A stretch of DNA of 60,399 bases from Lachnospiraceae bacterium UBA3772 (lineage in GTDB: Bacteria; Bacillota; Clostridia; Lachnospirales; Lachnospiraceae), in NCBI GenBank assembly GCA_002371025.1, contig DFFQ01000040.1:1-60399 (forward strand), read 5' to 3'. Position 1 is the first letter of the stretch. Each line of letters opens with the position of its first letter. Positions 26,462 through 35,732 of the stretch are shown one piece after another. The position numbers were made by a program, and so were the translations under genes. Below the pieces are notes generated by a model. That model was not told where the DNA came from. It saw nothing but the letters and a program-made list of their open reading frames with translations, and did not search any database.

Positions 26462-27994
26462 ATGAAAGAGAATTTAATTCAGATATTTGAAAAAACAGTA
26501 AATGATTATCCTTCTAATATAGCAGCCATCGATCCTGAAAGAAAACTAAATTATCAGGAATTAAAAGATTTAGCTGTAAGAATGGGTAAGAATATTAGAA
26601 AGAAAGCATGTCTGGATAAAGAAGAAACAGGTTTTCCAGTAGCAATCTTTACAGAAAAGAATATTAATCTTTATGGAGCAGTTCTTGGAACAATGTATGC
26701 AGGAGGTTTCTATGTATATATAAATCCAGAACAGACTGTTTCAAGGATTAATAAGATAATTGAAGTCCTTGATCCTCGTATTATCATTTATTCAGAGGAT
26801 TTAAAGGAAAAGTTTGATGAAACAGGATACGAAGGTGCTTCTGTTTCGATGGAAGAGATAGCTTCTGATTCATGCAGTTTAGAAGATGATATGTGTTTAT
26901 CAACTTACTGCGTAAACAGGGAAAATCCTATTTATGGCATATTTACCTCTGGTTCGACAGGTACACCTAAGTGTGTACTTGTAAGTCAGGGTGCAGTTAT
27001 AGATTTTATTAATCATTTTATAAAAGCTTTTGCTTTTGATCCCTCAGATGTTATCGCAAATCAGGCTCCATTTGACTTTGATGTATCCATTAAGGATATA
27101 TTCACAGCTCTTACAACTGGAGCAGCCCTTCTCCTAATTCCACGAGATTACTTTACTCAACCCCCTAGACTCGTGGACTATATATGCGATAACCATGCAA
27201 CAACCTTAACATGGGCCGTTTCGGCATTATGTATCATTTCCGGAATGAAAGGACTCGATTATCGTCTCCCTACTGATTTAAAAAGAGTTCTTTTCAGCGG
27301 AGAGGTTATGCCGACAAAACAGTTAATGATATGGCAGCAGGCCCTCCCTTCTGTAACATATGTTAACCTTTATGGGCCTTCAGAAATTACCTGTAACTGC
27401 ACCTACTATATTATAGATCATAAGGTGGAGGCTGGGGAAAAGCTTCCGCTTGGTAAAGTTTTTGATGGTAGAAAAGTTGTTCTTTTAGATGAAAAAGGAC
27501 AGGAGATAACAGAGAAAAATGTAAGCGGAGAAATCGCTGTAAGCGGTGAATCCCTTGCAATTGGATATTATCATAATGAAGAAGAGACAAAGAAACATTT
27601 CCAGGAAAGAAATGTAGATGGAAGTTCTATAAGAACTTATCTTACAGGCGATGTAGCATTTATTGCAGACGATGGGGAAATGTACTTTGCAGGAAGAAAA
27701 GATTTCCAGATCAAGCATATGGGTCACAGGATCGAGCTTGAGGAGATTGAAAGAACTATAGGAACATATGACGGCGTTGAAAGATGCTGTGCAAGATATG
27801 ATGAAGAAAAGAGCAGAATCTATCTTTATTATACTGGCGAAAGAGATGGAAGAGAACTTCATGTTGAAGTAAAGAAGAGACTTCCACTTTATATGGTTCC
27901 TAACAAATTCATTCATGTTACAGATTTTATTCTCAACAAGAATGGTAAGATTGACCGCAAATTATTGGAAACCCTTCCAGTAGTTTCAAAATAA
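26462..27994 (+). CDS. Amino-acid adenylating enzyme (DltA-like, AMP-binding)
   Basis: This stand-alone adenylation domain (510 aa) activates an amino or carboxylic acid with ATP and loads the adjacent carrier protein. Core motifs are FTSGSTGTPK (A3, about residue 161), FDFDVSIKDIF (A4), NLYGPSE (A5, about 302), YLTGDVA and GRKDFQIKHMGHRIEL (A7/A8), and NGKIDRK with the catalytic Lys near 496 (A10). In the position where DltA proteins usually read FCGE, a Cys linked to D-alanine selectivity, this protein reads FSGE, so its substrate may differ from D-Ala. Nucleotides about 27,120-27,400 are richer in C (CCC, CTC codons) than the flanks, which may mark a recombined segment over the substrate-pocket region. 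Family certain; substrate unknown. Confidence 0.9.
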   Translation: MKENLIQIFEKTVNDYPSNIAAIDPERKLNYQELKDLAVRMGKNIRKKACLDKEETGFPVAIFTEKNINLYGAVLGTMYAGGFYVYINPEQTVSRINKIIEVLDPRIIIYSEDLKEKFDETGYEGASVSMEEIASDSCSLEDDMCLSTYCVNRENPIYGIFTSGSTGTPKCVLVSQGAVIDFINHFIKAFAFDPSDVIANQAPFDFDVSIKDIFTALTTGAALLLIPRDYFTQPPRLVDYICDNHATTLTWAVSALCIISGMKGLDYRLPTDLKRVLFSGEVMPTKQLMIWQQALPSVTYVNLYGPSEITCNCTYYIIDHKVEAGEKLPLGKVFDGRKVVLLDEKGQEITEKNVSGEIAVSGESLAIGYYHNEEETKKHFQERNVDGSSIRTYLTGDVAFIADDGEMYFAGRKDFQIKHMGHRIELEEIERTIGTYDGVERCCARYDEEKSRIYLYYTGERDGRELHVEVKKRLPLYMVPNKFIHVTDFILNKNGKIDRKLLETLPVVSK

Positions 27995-28027
27995 AATAAT
28001 CTCCTGGGGATTTCCCTTTCCCCAAAT

Positions 28028-28112
28028 AAACTGACAGTTAGCCGAAGTTTAAGGATTCACCGCTCCTTAAACTGTGTTACAATAGTAATTGGCTGTACTG
28101 TCAGTTTTATTT
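28028..28112 (+). terminator. Compound nested hairpin with T-tract after the dlt-like cassette
   Basis: AAACTGACAGT (28028-28038) pairs perfectly with ACTGTCAGTTT (28097-28107), extended by AGCC (28040-28043) with GGCT (28091-28094). Inside, AGTTTAAGGA (28046-28055) pairs perfectly with TCCTTAAACT (28064-28073). The structure ends in TTTTATTTTTTT and lies directly before the ribosome-binding site of the next gene. It is larger than a normal terminator and could be a structured leader. Confidence 0.7.
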
Positions 28113-28126
28113 TTTTGGAGATTATT

Positions 28127-29713
28127 ATGAAGATTTTACTTGTTGCATTAAATGCTAAATATATTCATTCAAATCCAGCGGTTTATTCCCTTAAGGCTTA
28201 TGCATATAAAATGCTGGATCTAAGAAAAGAAGATTCTATAGAGATTGCTGAATTTACAATTAATGACAGATATGAAGATATTATAGCGGGGATAATAGAA
28301 AGACATCCTGACATGATAGGCTTTTCAACATATATCTGGAATAGTGAGATGATGAAAAGTGTGATGAAGGATATAAGACTTATAGATCCTTCTATAAAAC
28401 TTTTTGCAGGAGGTCCGGAGGCAAGTAACGATCCTTTATGTTTTCTGGAATATACGGATATAGTACTTCTTGGGGAAGGGGAAAGGAATTTTACTTTAGT
28501 TGCTGATTGTTTCTTTAATGGAAAAGAGATACCTGTTACAGAATATGATGGAATCTTAACAAGAGATTATAAAGACAGGCTGGTTCCTTCAGAAATGCCT
28601 CAAAGTGAAATGGATCAGATCCCATTTTTATATAATAAATTAGAAGAATTTGATAACAGGATCATTTATTATGAATCATCCAGAGGTTGTCCTTTCAGGT
28701 GCAGTTACTGTCTTTCTTCTTTAGACAGGCATGTGCGGGTCAGAAATATGGATATTGTTCTTCAGGAACTAAAATTCTTTTTGGATAAAAAAGTGAAGCA
28801 GGTTAAATTTATAGATAGAACCTTTAATTTCTCAAAGGAAAGAGCACTTAAGATATGGTCTTTCATTAAGGAAAATGATAATGGAATCACTAATTTTCAT
28901 TTTGAGATAGGGGCAGATCTTCTTTCAGATGAAGAAATAGAGCTTTTATCATCTTTAAGAACCGGCCTTGTCCAGTTAGAGATAGGTATACAGACCACAA
29001 ATAATGATACCATGAAAGAAATAAGGAGAGTTGCTGATAATAATAAGATACTGGATAATGTAAGAAGACTTAGAAAAAATTATAATATAAATATTCATAC
29101 TGATCTTATAGCAGGCCTTCCTTTTGAGGATTATGAGAGCTTTAGGCGGTCTTTTAACGACATTTATCCACTTTACGCAGACCAGTTGCAGTTAGGCTTC
29201 TTAAAGGTGTTAAAAGGCACGTATATGCATCTAAAGAAGGATGAATATAAACTGGTATATATGGATCATCAGCCTTATGAAGTGTTTTCTACAAAATGGC
29301 TTTCCTATGAGGAAAATCTGAAGCTTCATAAGATAGCAGATGCAATTGAGTTATTTTATAATTCACAACTCTTTAGGAATTCTTTAAAATATATGGAGAG
29401 ATGGTTCGATTCTCCATTTGATATGTATGAAGCCTTAGCCGCTTTTCTGGATGAGAAAAAACTTTCTCACATAGGGATCAATGCAAGAAAGAAATATGAG
29501 ATCCTGATTGATTTTGCTTTGGAAAAACTTGAAGGGGTTAAGATAAGAGAAGTTAAAGACATAATAAGATTTGATGAAATGCTCCATATGCATCCTAATA
29601 GAAAAATGACGGCGGATGATCATTTCTTTATTGATGGTAAGGATAGGCATATTGAATTTGATTATGAAAATAAAAATGTAGTAACAAAAGAAGTAAGCTG
29701 GAAAGAAATATGA
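28127..29713 (+). CDS. B12-binding-domain radical SAM protein (DUF4080 type)
   Basis: This 528-aa enzyme starts with a cobalamin-binding-like domain (residues about 1-135: SNPAVYSLKAYAY, IGFSTYIWNSE, LFAGGPEAS, LLGEGE). A radical SAM barrel follows, with the 4Fe-4S motif RGCPFRCSYC (Cys188, 192, 195), then IGIQTTNNDTM and TDLIAGLPFEDYESF. The C-terminal part (about 370-528, ending HFFIDGKDRHIEFDY) is the DUF4080-type extension. The ATG at 28127 has TTGGAG before it; the TTG inside that site, 12 bp upstream, is rejected as a start. It is a single gene behind the compound hairpin. The reaction is unknown; such proteins methylate or otherwise modify substrates using B12 and SAM. Confidence 0.85.
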   Translation: MKILLVALNAKYIHSNPAVYSLKAYAYKMLDLRKEDSIEIAEFTINDRYEDIIAGIIERHPDMIGFSTYIWNSEMMKSVMKDIRLIDPSIKLFAGGPEASNDPLCFLEYTDIVLLGEGERNFTLVADCFFNGKEIPVTEYDGILTRDYKDRLVPSEMPQSEMDQIPFLYNKLEEFDNRIIYYESSRGCPFRCSYCLSSLDRHVRVRNMDIVLQELKFFLDKKVKQVKFIDRTFNFSKERALKIWSFIKENDNGITNFHFEIGADLLSDEEIELLSSLRTGLVQLEIGIQTTNNDTMKEIRRVADNNKILDNVRRLRKNYNINIHTDLIAGLPFEDYESFRRSFNDIYPLYADQLQLGFLKVLKGTYMHLKKDEYKLVYMDHQPYEVFSTKWLSYEENLKLHKIADAIELFYNSQLFRNSLKYMERWFDSPFDMYEALAAFLDEKKLSHIGINARKKYEILIDFALEKLEGVKIREVKDIIRFDEMLHMHPNRKMTADDHFFIDGKDRHIEFDYENKNVVTKEVSWKEI

Positions 29714-29787
29714 TTCTTAGCTTATAATTATAAACACACAAAACAACACACAAATACACAAAAAAACATTTTTAAGGGGGATTAACC

Positions 29788-31659
29788 ATGAAAAAAATAA
29801 TAAAAAAAATACTGGCCTTATCTCTTTCTGTCATGCTTTTGGCAGGTTGTCAGAAAACTGCACCTAATACTGGAGGGAAGAGTGAAGAGGTTAAAAATAG
29901 TAACGTTGCATCTGACGGGGATTATGCTGAGACTTCTGACGGAGTTTCAAAATATGCAGGTAAAACTGCAGATGAGATATTAGCAGATCTTACTACTGAG
30001 CAAAAAGTTTCTCAAATGCTTCAGCCTGCAGTATATATGGTAAGCACAGATATGATGAAAGATCAGTGTTATGGAAGTCTCCTTTCAAAGTTAGAAAGTG
30101 TTTCTTATGCCGAATGGCAGGGAATCGTTGACAGTTATCAGGAGGCAGCACTTTCTTCTGAGGCAGGTATTCCTTATCTTTTCGGACAGGATGATGTACA
30201 TGGAGTTAATTATGCCACAGGAACAGTTATATTTCCTCATAATATAGGAATGGGAGCTGCAAATGATCCAGAACTTATGTATCAGGTGGGACTTATTACA
30301 GCAGATGAAGCTAAACTCTGCCATATGTTATGGAATTTTTCTCCTTGTGTGGCTCAGTCAGTGGATCCAAGATGGGGCAGAACCTATGAAAGTTATGGAG
30401 CTGATCTAAATATCATTAAGAGCTTAAGTGGTGAATATGTAAGAGGTCTTAAGGATGGAGGCCTTGTTGCCTGTGGAAAACATTTCTTTGCAGATGGAAA
30501 TGTTAAGTTTGGTACAGGGGAAGATTCTGATGTAAACAGGCTGATAGATAGAGGAGATGCTGAACTTTCAGATGAAGAAATAAATGAACTTCTTTCAGTT
30601 TATCAGAACCTTATAGATAACGGGGTTCAGACCATTATGATCAGCCACTCATCTCTTAACGGCGTTAAGATGCATGAAAATAAGAAGTATATTGATTATC
30701 TTAAAAATGAAATGGGCTTTAAAGGCTTTATCGTAAGTGACTGGAATTCAGTACAGAATACTTCCGGGGCAACATATAAGGAGCAGCTTATAAATGCCAT
30801 AAATTCAGGTATCGATATGCTTATGGAAGTTGAGAGCTTTGATCAGGCCAAGGTTTATATACTGGAAGCTATTGATGAAGGAAGCATCAGCGAGGAACGA
30901 ATTGATGATGCGGTAAGAAGAATCCTTCAGGTTAAGATAGATGAAGGAATAATGGATGATCCATTTTGCGAAAAAATGAAAACCACTATGGAATCTACTG
31001 GATCAGCAGAATATAGAAAAGTTGCAGAAAGGGCAGTAGAAGAAAGCCTTGTTCTTCTTAAAAATGAAAATGATATACTTCCATTAAAAGAAGGAAGTAA
31101 GGTATATGTAACAGGACCAGCAGCGAACAATGCGCAGGTTCAGTGTGGTGGATGGACTCTTGACTGGAATTCGAGTCCAAATGTGGGAATCGAAGGAGTT
31201 ACCACCATACAGAATGGAATGAAAGATATTTTCCCTGAAAAAAATATTGAAGTAATAACTGAGCCATCCCGTGCTGAGGAAGCTGATGTGATAATTCTTG
31301 TAATAGGCGAAGAATCCTACGCTGAGTGGAATGGAGATACAGAAGATTTAAGCATCACAGGTTCCCTTGGTATAAGATCTAATGAAGGGATGATAAAAAA
31401 GGTAAAAGAATATAATAAACCTGTAGTTACTCTTATAGTTGCAGGAAGACAGGTTCTTATTAAAGATTATATTGATTCCTGGGATGCGGCTGTAATGTGT
31501 TATCTTCCTGGATCCGAAGGCCAGGGTATTGCGAATGTCCTTTGCGGCAATGCTGATTTCAAAGGAAAACTTCCTAGCCCATGGTACGGTAGCGTAGATG
31601 AGATAGGAAGTGGAAAAAGCTGGCTTGATATTGGATATGGTCTTTCTTATTCTGATTAA
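29788..31659 (+). CDS. Glycoside hydrolase family 3 lipoprotein (beta-glucosidase-like)
   Basis: This 623-aa surface-anchored enzyme probably removes glucose units from beta-glucans. Its signal peptide ends in the lipobox LLAGC (Cys about residue 21) and a short linker follows. The GH3 N-terminal barrel shows KVSQMLQPA, FGQDDVHGVNYATGTVIFPH, DPRWGRTYESYG, CGKHFFADG and the nucleophile in VSDWNSVQ (Asp318). The second domain contains SLVLLKNENDILPL, GEESYAEWNGD and LPGSEGQG. The order of motifs is that of exo-beta-glucanase/beta-glucosidase types. The ATG follows AAGGGGGATTAACC. It is monocistronic. Linkage specificity cannot be read from the sequence. Confidence 0.93.
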   Translation: MKKIIKKILALSLSVMLLAGCQKTAPNTGGKSEEVKNSNVASDGDYAETSDGVSKYAGKTADEILADLTTEQKVSQMLQPAVYMVSTDMMKDQCYGSLLSKLESVSYAEWQGIVDSYQEAALSSEAGIPYLFGQDDVHGVNYATGTVIFPHNIGMGAANDPELMYQVGLITADEAKLCHMLWNFSPCVAQSVDPRWGRTYESYGADLNIIKSLSGEYVRGLKDGGLVACGKHFFADGNVKFGTGEDSDVNRLIDRGDAELSDEEINELLSVYQNLIDNGVQTIMISHSSLNGVKMHENKKYIDYLKNEMGFKGFIVSDWNSVQNTSGATYKEQLINAINSGIDMLMEVESFDQAKVYILEAIDEGSISEERIDDAVRRILQVKIDEGIMDDPFCEKMKTTMESTGSAEYRKVAERAVEESLVLLKNENDILPLKEGSKVYVTGPAANNAQVQCGGWTLDWNSSPNVGIEGVTTIQNGMKDIFPEKNIEVITEPSRAEEADVIILVIGEESYAEWNGDTEDLSITGSLGIRSNEGMIKKVKEYNKPVVTLIVAGRQVLIKDYIDSWDAAVMCYLPGSEGQGIANVLCGNADFKGKLPSPWYGSVDEIGSGKSWLDIGYGLSYSD

Positions 31660-31772
31660 TTAAGAGTCCAGTAGTTTATGGTTGGTTTGTTATGACTTGT
31701 AGAACCTAAAGTATCTTCACCTCCCATAAATCTGAAATTTGTGTGACAAATGACTGCCTATATGTGGAATCG

Positions 31773-31801
31773 TTGCCATATTCTTGTTATGATAGTATCA
31801 T
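31773..31801 (+). promoter_or_regulatory. Promoter of the GGDEF-EAL gene
   Basis: TTGCCA (31773-31778), a 17-bp spacer and TATCAT (31796-31801) lie 71 bp before the start codon in the 212-bp gap after the GH3 gene. Confidence 0.55.
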
Positions 31802-31871
31802 ATATAACATAGGGAAGAATGTGAAAAGTATGAATTTTATTATGGTTTAGAATATTTAAGAGGGTGATGTT

Positions 31872-34193
31872 ATGTTAAAAGGGGGACTTGATTTTTTAAT
31901 TCCGAAAGATTATCCGGAATTTAAAGATGAGTTCAACAGAAGAAATTTTAATGCATTAAAATTATTAACTATTATTGGGATGCCTTTATCAGTTGTCATT
32001 TATCTGTCACAGCTGTTTATAATAAATAAGTCGAAAGATCTTACTTTACTCAGCGTTTCAATGTTTTGTTATTTCGCATTTTTATCCATTTTAAGAGCGG
32101 TATTCCTTAAAAAAGAGAATAAGCATATTACATTTATTTTGTACTTGGTAGAGGTGCTGCCGCTTACTATGACCATACTTATGGGAACAGTTTTAGATCC
32201 GGATCATCAGGCACTTACTTTCCTTTTATTTCTTTCATTATTTCCGATTTTTATCTATGACATTCCATGGAGACTTATTGCTTTTGAAACGTTATTTGCC
32301 ATAACTTTTGCGCTGCTTAGTTTCTTTGTTAAGGAAGAAAGAATATTCAGGATGGATCTGCTGCATCTTATGGAATTCTACACGCTGTCACTTACAGTGC
32401 TTATTATTATAATGGCTTCCAGAATAGAAACTGTCAGGATTTTTAATAAAACTTTAAAAATGCTTGAAAGGGATGAGCTTACAGGACTTTTTTCAAGAAA
32501 TGCATTTTTAACTCAGGCAAAGACCATTCTTGAAACGGTTGCGCTATCTGACAGATATCCTGTCATCGTATATATAAATTTCAGAGGTCTTAAACATCTT
32601 AATAATGATTACGGACTTAAAAAAGGTGATGAACTTATATGTTTCATGGCAAATGAGTTAAAGAGACTTTATCCTGAAAGAAATATAGCAAGATTTACTG
32701 CAGATAAATTTGCCCTGATGATATATAGAGATGAATTAAGCTGTATAAAGGAAATGGTTGATAATGTTGAAAAGTGGTTATATGACCTGGTGGAATCCAC
32801 AGGTTATAACGAAGCAAGTTACGAAACCTATACTAAAGGCAGGGTTAAGATCGGCTTTTATGAATATAAGAAGGGTGATAATGTAAATAAATGCTATGAT
32901 CATGCTAAAGTGGCAGGTGACAGCATCATTGAAGATTCAGACAGATATATGGCAGAATATGATATCAACTTCGAAGAAGAAGAAAAAAATAGACATTATG
33001 TTCTGAATAATCTGGATAAGGCAATAGAATCAGGATGGATAAAGGTTTATTATCAGGCGGTTGTAAGATCCCTTACTGGAAGAATATGTAGTGAAGAAGC
33101 TTTGGCCAGATGGGATGATCCTGAAAGAGGAATGTTATATCCTGATAAATTCATTCCATATATTGAAAAGAACAGATCTACCTGGAAATTAGATCTTGAG
33201 ATCTTAAGGCAGGTATTAAAAGATTTTAAGAAGAGAGAAGATGCGGGACTCAGACTTGTACCAATATCCATTAATTTTTCGAGATTTGATTTTGAAAATA
33301 GAAATCTGGCTAAAGAAATCGGGGCTATAGTAGGTACTTCTGGTTATTCTCCGGATCTTATCATTATTGAGATAACTGAAAGTGTTTATTCTGCAGATCC
33401 GGATTTCATAAATAAACAGATAGACAGCCTTCATGCTTTGGGATTCAGAGTATGGATGGATGACTTCGGAAGTGGTTACTCATCTCTTAATCTTCTTCAG
33501 GATACAAACTTTGATCTTATTAAACTGGATATGCAGTTTATGAGGAATTTTGGTAACAGAACTGAATTTATCATGGAAGACATGATAGATATGGCGAGAA
33601 AATGTGGAATCGGTACCCTTGCAGAGGGTATTGAAAAGCAGGAACAGTTTGATCTTATGAGAAGGCTTGGATGTGAAAGGCTTCAGGGTTATTATTTTTC
33701 TAAACCTGTTTCTCTTGAAACTATTATGGAAAGATATAAGAATGGAACAGGAATAGGATTTGAAAATCCTATAAAAGATAGATTCTATGATGACCTTGGA
33801 AAATATAATTTAAATGATCCATTTTCCCTGGATAAAGGTGAAGGTCATATCAAAGTTCAAAAGAATCTGCCTTGTGGTATCCTTGAATTCTTTAATGGTG
33901 ATGGAAGTTATAAATGTATCAGAGCTAATGATGAGTATATTGATTTCCTGAAAACAATAGGATTTATTGAGAATACTGAATGGCATAAAACAGATAATTA
34001 TATGAAACTGGATTTTGTTGCAAGGCCATCAAATGACTTTGTAAAAGGAACGATGGAATGTATAGCTTCTAAAAACTGGGAGAATCTGGTTACTGATGAA
34101 AAAGGCTTTGCTGTAACATCCTATATGCATTGGTTAGAAAAGGATCCTGTTACAGGAAATGACCTGATTATTGTAGTTGTTCTTATGAGTTAA
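31872..34193 (+). CDS. Membrane GGDEF-EAL protein, probable c-di-GMP phosphodiesterase
   Basis: This 773-aa protein has an N-terminal sensor of about six hydrophobic helices (residues about 28-190), then a GGDEF domain whose signature is degenerate (TADKF, residues about 276-280). An EAL domain with intact catalytic elements follows: EEALARW (about 408-414), INFSR, ITESVY, DDFGSGYSS (about 530-538), and LAEGIEKQEQ with LQGYYFSKP. It should therefore degrade c-di-GMP, while the GGDEF half may bind GTP as an allosteric signal. A C-terminal extension of about 130 residues (from CGILEFFNGDG) looks like a PAS-type or other small sensory module. It is read from its own promoter, and a functional Cache-GGDEF cyclase lies 6 kb downstream. 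Confidence 0.9.
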   Translation: MLKGGLDFLIPKDYPEFKDEFNRRNFNALKLLTIIGMPLSVVIYLSQLFIINKSKDLTLLSVSMFCYFAFLSILRAVFLKKENKHITFILYLVEVLPLTMTILMGTVLDPDHQALTFLLFLSLFPIFIYDIPWRLIAFETLFAITFALLSFFVKEERIFRMDLLHLMEFYTLSLTVLIIIMASRIETVRIFNKTLKMLERDELTGLFSRNAFLTQAKTILETVALSDRYPVIVYINFRGLKHLNNDYGLKKGDELICFMANELKRLYPERNIARFTADKFALMIYRDELSCIKEMVDNVEKWLYDLVESTGYNEASYETYTKGRVKIGFYEYKKGDNVNKCYDHAKVAGDSIIEDSDRYMAEYDINFEEEEKNRHYVLNNLDKAIESGWIKVYYQAVVRSLTGRICSEEALARWDDPERGMLYPDKFIPYIEKNRSTWKLDLEILRQVLKDFKKREDAGLRLVPISINFSRFDFENRNLAKEIGAIVGTSGYSPDLIIIEITESVYSADPDFINKQIDSLHALGFRVWMDDFGSGYSSLNLLQDTNFDLIKLDMQFMRNFGNRTEFIMEDMIDMARKCGIGTLAEGIEKQEQFDLMRRLGCERLQGYYFSKPVSLETIMERYKNGTGIGFENPIKDRFYDDLGKYNLNDPFSLDKGEGHIKVQKNLPCGILEFFNGDGSYKCIRANDEYIDFLKTIGFIENTEWHKTDNYMKLDFVARPSNDFVKGTMECIASKNWENLVTDEKGFAVTSYMHWLEKDPVTGNDLIIVVVLMS

Positions 34194-34225
34194 TTACCTT
34201 TTTTTGATGAGGGTATAGATTTTAT

Positions 34226-34264
34226 AAAAAAGATGGACCTGGGTGCTGCAGAACCCGGGTCCAT
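34226..34264 (-). terminator. Terminator of the alanine symporter operon
   Basis: ATGGACCTGGGT (34233-34244) pairs with ACCCGGGTCCAT (34253-34264), with one wobble pair. The T-tract is on the minus strand (34226-34232 read in reverse), so it serves the minus-strand operon that ends at 34284. Confidence 0.85.
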
Positions 34265-34283
34265 TGTTAATTTCAGCTATTTT

Positions 34284-35711
34284 TTAGTTTTTAGCTTTAA
34301 GTCTTTCAAAGTATGAATTTACTTCTTTGGTTACAACAGTGCTAAGAGTCACAAGGGCTATAAGATTAGGGATTGCCATAAGACCGTTAACTATATCGGC
34401 AATTGTCCAGACTGCAGATACAGTCATATAAGGCCCGATGAAAATACAAAAGATATAGAGTCCTCTGTAAAGCTTGATCATATTCTTTTTATGAGGAACT
34501 ATATATTCGAGACATTTTTCTGAATAATAATCCCAACCCAGTATAGTTGTAAATGCAAAGAATACAAGGCACATCATAAGAAGAAACGCACTAAGCTGTT
34601 CAGGGAATGGGAGTCCAAGACAGAAGGCTTTTGATGTGATCTGTACACCTTCAAGTCCTGCAAAAGCTTCTGGAGCTTTAGACTGCATAATGACAATGGT
34701 AAGTCCTGTCATGGTACAGATGATGATAGTATCGATAAATGTACCAAGCATTGAGATGAGTCCCTGGTGAACTGGTTCGTCTGTTTTTGCAGCGGCAGCA
34801 GCAATAGGAGCAGAACCAAGACCAGCTTCATTTGAGAATATACCTCTTGCAATACCTTTCTGCATAGCAAGAAGAATGGCACCAAGAGCACCTCCTGATA
34901 CAGCTCTGAGTCCAAAGGCACTTTCTATTATGGTTGCAAATGCTGCCGGGATTGCAGGTATATGTGTTAAAAGAACCAGAAGACTTATGGCTATATATAT
35001 AACAGCCATAAAAGGTACAACTTTTTCAGCAACAGCTGAAATTCGCTTTATTCCACCAATGAGAACCAAGGCAACAATGGCTGTAAGGATAAAGCCTGCG
35101 ATTACAGTACTCCAGGAATAATCAGTATTAAATATAGTAAAAGCTACATTTTTTGTATCTGGATCAAAGAAATTCTTAATGGCGCTGGTTATACCATTTA
35201 TCTGTGTAAATGTACCTATTCCAAGAAGTCCAACTAAAGCTCCAAGGGTTGCAAATAGATATGCCAGCCATTTCCATTTTTTGCCCATACCTTTTTCTAT
35301 ATAGTAGAAAGGACCGCCGATGATGTGACCATCTTCTGCTGTGGAACGGTATTTAACCGCCAGCATACATTCTGCAAATTTAGTGGCTGTTCCAACGAGA
35401 GCGGCTATCCACATCCAGAAAAGTGCACCAGGGCCTCCGGCTGCAATGGCAGTAGCTACACCTACTATATTTCCTGTTCCGATGGTGGCAGACAGGGCGG
35501 TACAGAGTGCCTGAAAGGCGGATACATCCCCTTCCTTGTTGTCAGATTTGTCTTTTGAAAAGGCGTATTTAAATCCCAGTCCCAGTTTACGGAATTGGAG
35601 TCCTTTAAGCCTTATGGTAAGAAGAAGACCAACTGCTAGAATTGCGCAGATTAATGGAATTCCCCAGACGAAGTCGTCAATCTTTCCAAGAATTGAATTA
35701 ATTTGTTCCAT
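34284..35711 (-). CDS. Alanine/glycine:cation symporter (AGCS family)
   Basis: This polytopic transporter (475 aa) imports alanine or glycine with Na+. The family signature is in GTGNIVGVATAIAAGGPGA (residues about 77-95). Other conserved segments are ALFWMWIAALVGTATKFAE, GGPFYYIEKGMG and RGIFSNEAGLGSAPIAAAAA. About ten to eleven helices are present. The ATG follows AGGAGG. It is second in a minus-strand operon, 21 bp after the SLC13-type permease gene, so the two are probably co-expressed. Exact amino acid preference is not known. Confidence 0.94.
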   Translation of the reverse strand: MEQINSILGKIDDFVWGIPLICAILAVGLLLTIRLKGLQFRKLGLGFKYAFSKDKSDNKEGDVSAFQALCTALSATIGTGNIVGVATAIAAGGPGALFWMWIAALVGTATKFAECMLAVKYRSTAEDGHIIGGPFYYIEKGMGKKWKWLAYLFATLGALVGLLGIGTFTQINGITSAIKNFFDPDTKNVAFTIFNTDYSWSTVIAGFILTAIVALVLIGGIKRISAVAEKVVPFMAVIYIAISLLVLLTHIPAIPAAFATIIESAFGLRAVSGGALGAILLAMQKGIARGIFSNEAGLGSAPIAAAAAKTDEPVHQGLISMLGTFIDTIIICTMTGLTIVIMQSKAPEAFAGLEGVQITSKAFCLGLPFPEQLSAFLLMMCLVFFAFTTILGWDYYSEKCLEYIVPHKKNMIKLYRGLYIFCIFIGPYMTVSAVWTIADIVNGLMAIPNLIALVTLSTVVTKEVNSYFERLKAKN

Positions 35712-35732
35712 GTTACCTTTCCTCCTCTAAAT

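Noticed and set aside
22444..27994. Ordinary dltXABCD operon
   Set aside because: Gene order is different, the SGNH protein is only DltD-like by motifs, FCGE is replaced, and a PLP decarboxylase is built in.
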